Source: Calcarisporiella thermophila CBS 279.70
Lineage: Eukaryota > Calcarisporiellomycota
NCBI RefSeq assembly: GCF_041956535.1
Contig: NW_027192211.1
Span: 10,181 to 72,665 of the forward strand
Direction: 5' to 3'
Length of the DNA: 62,485 nt
Numbering within the stretch: position 1 is the stretch's first letter; every line of letters begins with the position of its first letter. A model generated the notes under the pieces. That model searched no databases, was not told the DNA's origin, and saw only the letters and a list, made by a program, of their open reading frames with translations. Shown piece after piece: positions 58,041 to 62,485 of this stretch. Both the position numbers and the translations under genes were made by a program.

Positions 58041-59740
58041 TCACTTGCGAAGATTCAGTGTCTTTGCAACCAGGCTGATTAATTCTCCATTGTCGTGGTG
58101 TAGAGCCCATATCATTGCGCCTCCCAGCCTTTGTTTGCGAACAAAATCAAGCTTGATCTTGAGGGACTTCATGTCGTCGTACGTGATAATCATGTTCGTC
58201 TGAGTGTTATAGAGCCAGGGCTATAGGGGTAATAGAGGGGTGAAGAGCAATGACCAAATATGCCCAACTTCAGGCGCAACTTACGGTTTGCGTGGTATTG
58301 TCCCAGTGCCGCACCCATGGTGATTTGGCCGTGTCCGGCGATTCCAGGACTTGTTCCCTTAGCAATCGCCACTGCCATGTTCCTGAATATCCCGTTGTTC
58401 CGGCGCATGGATCGGTCCACACTCCATCCTCGCGGTCACCCATCGGGATCTCTGGTTTATGGCTCACATGCATGGAGCCTCCAGACACCGGCTCGGATGC
58501 AATCAGAGAGCGCCCATAGAAAGGGATCCCCATGGCGATTTTCTCGCGAGGCATTTTCGCTTCTATCCATGCGTTGGCCGATGTCACAAAGGAGAAAGGA
58601 TCGCCCTGAGGATCCACCTTGAAGGGCGCGTTGGGCCCAATGGTTCTACTCCACCCGCCGTGAATATCATAGGCCATAGGCATGATTCTATCTACGACGG
58701 TAGCGAATTTGGATACGTCCGTCAGCGGCTTGCCATTTTTCTCGAATGGAATGAGGCGCACGGCGAGGGTTAGCTCCTTTTCATTATTGTAATGCTTCTT
58801 CATTGCCTTGCGCAGTTCGGAGAGCAAGAGGTAGAAGTTGTCCACGTCGTTTTGCGCGTCGAATTTGTTACACGTGTTCCCTTGTCTCCCGGGATATTCC
58901 CAATCGATATCTACCCCATCGAGGTTGTACTTTTTGACCAGCTCGAGTGCTGCGTTGATGAAGGTTGCGCGAGTGTTTGCGTTGGCAGCAAGTGTCGAGA
59001 AATGCGCAGACCCGGTCCAACCCCCTATGGACATTAAGACCTTTGCATTCTTCTCGTGAGCCAGCTTTACGACTCGTTGGAGCAATGCATCGGATTCAAA
59101 GTGAGGGAGATTATCTTCTTTAACCACACTGAAAGCTGGACAAAGTAGAGATGAATACAAAAAAAAAATAAAATAAAATTATGTGGCTATTTTCTTGAAT
59201 TCAAGAAGACATCATAGTGAAGAGACATGCGTACCATAGTTAATATGAGTCAAGCTGTCCCACGGGATCTTTTCGGGCGGCAGTTTTTGGGATGTCCAAT
59301 CGGCATAGTATCCGACAATGACAGGCGACGAGACCTCTTTGACATTCACTAACTCGCTTTGGGGAAGCATTCGATCTAGTACCTCTGGCGGCTCGTTTAT
59401 TTCCGTGGTCCATTCTTGTGCCTCGCCGGGTTCTCGGTTGAGGGTCATCAATGAGTTGGGCAAAAGCTTGACCCCGCCAGGCTCATTCGGCTCACTATTG
59501 ACTTTGTCGAAAGCATAAAGACTGGGATCATTGATTATATGCGCGGCCACTGTCAAAAGAGATGCGCACATTAGTATACGGCCGTTGACCAAAAAGTAAG
59601 CAAGTGAGGATAAGCCAATAAATACCATGTCCGTTGATCACCTCCAGACGCCGGAGACCTACGGAGTCGAGCATAGGATTGGGCATCACCGCACCATGGA
59701 TCAATCGACACAGATATAGCAACAGCCCCAACCGTCTCAT
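58041..59740 (-). CDS. secreted GH18 chitinase
   Basis: Four exons, complement(58041..58220, 58285..59135, 59235..59549, 59626..59740), 486 residues, frame-consistent. The signal-like N-terminus MRRLGLLLYLCRLIHGAVM is followed by a 120-residue region without known motifs. The TIM barrel then starts at VIVGYYADW. Hallmarks: VLMSIGGWTGSAHFS, catalytic GVDIDWEYPG (DxxDxDxE), IMPMAYDIHGGWS and the final GGAMIWALHHDNGE. Family knowledge: substrate-assisted hydrolysis of beta-1,4-GlcNAc polymers. The shallow-cleft, YDIHGGWS-containing type resembles fungal group B chitinases that remodel walls or degrade exogenous chitin. No chitin-binding domain is seen. A secreted role is inferred from the N-terminus. 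Confidence 0.93.
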
Positions 59741-60810
59741 GCTTTAGGCTTTCTGTCTTGAATTACGAGGCACAGATTATGGAAGAGGGAGAGAGGGGGA
59801 GAAGAGAGAAAGAGAGAGAACGATGGGGATAGGAAAGCATATGTGGATGAATTTATCGAAAACGCGTTAATTTTTAGGCTCAGTCTGTCCCAAATTTCAT
59901 TTCGACCCACCGGTTTTACAATACAACTGCCCATTTCATCCTTCTATTTGAGTTGGCCGATCGAGATAAATCTTCGGGAATATTTGGAAACTCGGACACC
60001 GGCCAATCACTATGCCCTCGAGCCAAAGTAGAGCAGCTCGATATGTATCGCAAAACAAACCCACCCACGCCAACGGCTCTGCCTATCCTTTTTCACAATA
60101 GCAACCTCCTTACAATCATATTGCCTTTCTTAGCATTGTATTATGTCATGCTCCTTGGGAAATTCTAGATACTATCAAGTGAACATATGGACTCCTCTCT
60201 TTAACCTGGTTTATTATGCGACGCAAGCCTAGGTCTGTTTCGCTCCCTATCAAACTGTTGTATGGCAATGGGTTTCTCACGATACACCTGTGGACGAGCT
60301 ACACATCACCATTTAGACACATCACCATTTAGACACCACCTTATGGCCCAACCTCACACCCTTGGTGACTTTTGTGACGGCTTATGCACCCATTTGTTTA
60401 TAACAGGCAGTTTGGTACAGTCTATGCCATGATCAGCACACTAGTCGGTGCCCCACTACAACTTTCAAACAGTCACGCCAGGCCAGCCATTTGCAGGAGA
60501 CCCACATTTCTAGTGCAGAGAAGCACGTGATTAATGCAGGATTTGTTTGGTTTACATTAGCTCGACACCTTTGTTTTGGAGCGCTCTATTACTGTGAAGA
60601 TCTAAAGACCTCCATGTAGATAATCTTTTTCTATTTCATACACATATTAAGAGCCAAATAGATACTACAATATATCAATGGAAAAACGACGGATTCCAAG
60701 TATATATCGCCCTCAACGCATATATTATCGCTGGAATTCTTCCATTAATAGGTTTAAAAAACAAATATCATTGTTTGAAACACGAAGAGTTCTATAGGAA
60801 CTGTACACAA
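59741..60810. other. intergenic stretch with a 16 bp tandem duplication
   Basis: Promoter region of the chitinase gene and 3' flank of the AIG1-like gene. A purine-rich run (gagagagggg type) lies at 59785-59822. A 71-codon plus frame at 59953-60168 has a hydrophobic C-terminal stretch but no supporting features and is not called. Confidence 0.4.
60301..60332. repeat. perfect two-copy 16 bp tandem repeat
   Basis: The unit acacatcaccatttag occurs at 60301-60316 and again at 60317-60332, followed by a partial third start (acacca). It lies in non-coding DNA. Confidence 0.8.
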
Positions 60811-61778
60811 TTAGAGTTGCTTCTTGATCAGAGAGGGAGAGCCGTTTATACGCAGGTGAATAAAGGCCCCCAATTCGTAAACTGCGGCGGCAATCGTGGC
60901 TCCAAAGAAATAAAAGATGGATCGCTGAGTGCCACTCATTTGGCCCAAGAAAGGATATGCCTAAAGAAGAAGCAGAGAAGGGCATAAGTTAATTGGATTC
61001 AATCAAAAGCAATTCACGACTCCCTTACCCAAAATCCATTTTTGAGATAACAGAAGTGAGCCCAGGATCCTAAGAGAGATTCAAAATAGAAAAAATTGCA
61101 ATTTAAATACGGGGGCAAGCTACTTTGTTTGCGCGTCCATCTTACCATAGCAGAAGGCAACGATATAGATAAACAAGATATGGCGGTTTTGTCGAATGAA
61201 GTTCTTGGAGAATACCAGAAAGTCGATCCAGATGAAGACAGCAGGGAATAGATGAAGGCTTAGATCAAATAAAAAAGGGATTCTATGAAAATGAAATACG
61301 CGATCAGCCTACAAAATAAGGGAGAAAGAGGAACAAAGAATGGATTGAATTATTACTCTGGCATATCCGGGTGTTTAAGCAGTTCCCTGTCGTAAAGTGA
61401 TATAGACCAGTATAAGACCGTGATAACGCTTTCAAGGGCAATTCCAATCACAAGCAGGAATTCGCTCAAACTCTTCAAGCCTTCAAAGACGTAGCAAGGT
61501 GTAAGAGAAACAAGGGCCTCAAGTAAAAGGATGACTCGGACAAGCTTACCTTTGATTTCACCGGTTAAATCTACCAACAGTGCGATCACAAATGCAATTA
61601 ATGAGAGCAGCAAGCCGAGAATGGTTAGAAAGATGTAGTGAGATCCAAAGCTCCGCGTAATTTTGGGATTATTGACAGTGGAGAGAATATAGAATGACCA
61701 GGAAAAGGATAGGATTCCAATTAGATGAAGGAAAATGCGATAGCCATTTCTCATGTTTGTTTGCTGAACGCCTGTCAT
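60811..61778 (-). CDS. AIG1/FAR-17a family membrane hydrolase
   Basis: Five exons, complement(60811..60960, 61029..61069, 61146..61282, 61357..61480, 61550..61778), 226 residues, frame-consistent. Six hydrophobic segments are expected. Family blocks: FGSHYIFLTILGLLLSLIAF, ESVITVLYWSISLYDRELL, then MPEIPFLFDLSLHLFPAVF and IWIDFLVFS. Further on are YGSWAHFCYLKNGFWAYPFL and a C-terminal helix. The conserved Thr (ITVLYW region) and His (DLSLHLFP) positions, which form a Thr/His pair in human AIG1 and ADTRP, appear present. Human members hydrolyse fatty-acid esters of hydroxy fatty acids in membranes, so a lipid hydrolase role is inferred. The acceptor at 61283 was chosen because it alone keeps the frame. 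Confidence 0.85.
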
Positions 61779-62372
61779 GGAGTTGAAAGGAATCGGAAAA
61801 CGGAAGAATGTAGGAGACGGGCCTTGTGAGGGAACGAAATTTAAATATTGCCTTACCACCGAAACCTGTCGACCTAATTTGTCATTCTTCCACGGGGAGG
61901 AGATTTCATTTATCCGTTTGCCACATTTTTACGTCATAAGTACGGGCAGGATTGAAGATGGATTGATACGTATGAAATCTTACCCTAATGGGAAACCTCG
62001 GGGGAAGAGTTGGATGGAATTGAGGATGCAAACGGGGCAAGAGGGCTGAGGGGGAACAGGAGAGCGACCATCCAGCTGCAATTGGATTATGTGGTTTGGA
62101 CGCTTTGGATTATGCATTCCCCGCCTTCAATCAGGTATGCTGGAGGGTGTACGGGGAGACTCAGGGTACGGGGAGACAGGAATTAGATGTAGAGCCTTTA
62201 TTTGTATAGAAGATCAACAACATTTTTTACTTCTTTTTAGAAATAAAGACAGAAAAAAAATAACCAAGATTATCTCAAAATGAAAAATAGAGAAAAATAA
62301 TGATTAGAGAATAAAGAGGGGAGAAAAGGTTGCTAATATAAAATATGAGTTCAAAGAGAAATAATAGAATAC
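61779..62372. other. intergenic stretch
   Basis: Promoter region of the AIG1-like gene and 3' flank of the partial gene at the window edge. Purine-rich repeats (gggagac near 62155 and 62175) occur. No gene is visible. Confidence 0.4.
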
Positions 62373-62485
62373 TTAATAGTGTTTAATGTATGCGCCCTCA
62401 GGACCCTGTTTGGAGATATCCGAATTGTCACCTGGGCCGTTGGCCTTGGTGTTGGCATTACGGTTCTCTGAATCTTGTGGGTTAG
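62373..62485 (-). CDS. C-terminal end of a gene running off the window
   Basis: The minus strand is open from the window edge to a TAA at 62373-62375, giving 36 hydrophilic residues rich in Asn, Asp, Gly and Lys and ending QGPEGAYIKHY. Disordered, with no family visible. A different frame cannot be excluded because the exon start is outside the window. Confidence 0.4.
   Translation of the reverse strand, partial: NPQDSENRNANTKANGPGDNSDISKQGPEGAYIKHY

Overview
This window is nuclear DNA from a filamentous or yeast-like fungus. It is AT-rich, and the genes are interrupted by many short GT-AG introns, mostly 40-100 bp. CTG falls at conserved leucine positions, so the code looks standard. Families that are fungal or mainly fungal (She9/Mdm33, a fungal perilipin, a DUF7721-like protein, an ACS-type permease and a bZIP with a fungal-type basic region) point to Dikarya. 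The very high intron density (about 23 exons in MSH5 and 15 in FANCA) together with a metazoan-like FANCA gene suggests an early-diverging lineage that kept ancestral genes. A Taphrinomycotina member of the Neolecta kind is one guess, but the sequence does not prove it.

Layout. 0.7-11 kb: a secreted subtilisin, a homeodomain protein, two secreted or cell-surface proteins (Ser/Thr-rich; two FAS1 domains with a GPI-type tail), mitochondrial She9/Mdm33 and a small secreted unknown, separated by long AT-rich spacers. 12-30.6 kb: an SH3 protein, an alpha-arrestin with PPxY motifs, an ACS-family transporter, a four-helix membrane protein, EMC3, an EamA transporter, a DUF7721-like protein, a pepsin-type protease and a beta-repeat single-pass membrane protein. 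31.5-41.4 kb: a disordered protein with an Ig-like tail, a head-to-head FANCA orthologue, a densely folded apparent RNA, CENP-O/Mal2 and an 80-residue protein. 42-50 kb: a small membrane protein, perilipin, a gephyrin-type MogA-MoeA fusion and a bZIP factor. 50.5-62.5 kb: MSH5, mitochondrial S21, Mri1, a GH18 chitinase, an AIG1/FAR-17a protein and the tail of another gene.

The genes do not form one pathway, but several themes recur. FANCA, MSH5 and CENP-O act in genome maintenance or chromosome segregation. The subtilisin, pepsin-type protease, chitinase, FAS1 protein and small secreted proteins form a secretome. EMC3, perilipin, AIG1-like, She9 and S21 serve ER, lipid-droplet and mitochondrial functions. 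The most notable items are the fungal FANCA, an unidentified structured RNA between FANCA and CENP-O, and four stop-free introns of length divisible by three. One of those introns sits exactly between the DNA-binding and dimerisation halves of a bZIP protein.

Intron boundaries were placed by hand from conserved protein motifs, splice sites and frame continuity. Exon lists whose lengths sum to a multiple of three are noted as consistent. The 5' end of the SH3 gene, exon 2 of FANCA and the exon 2/3 junction of MSH5 are the weakest.
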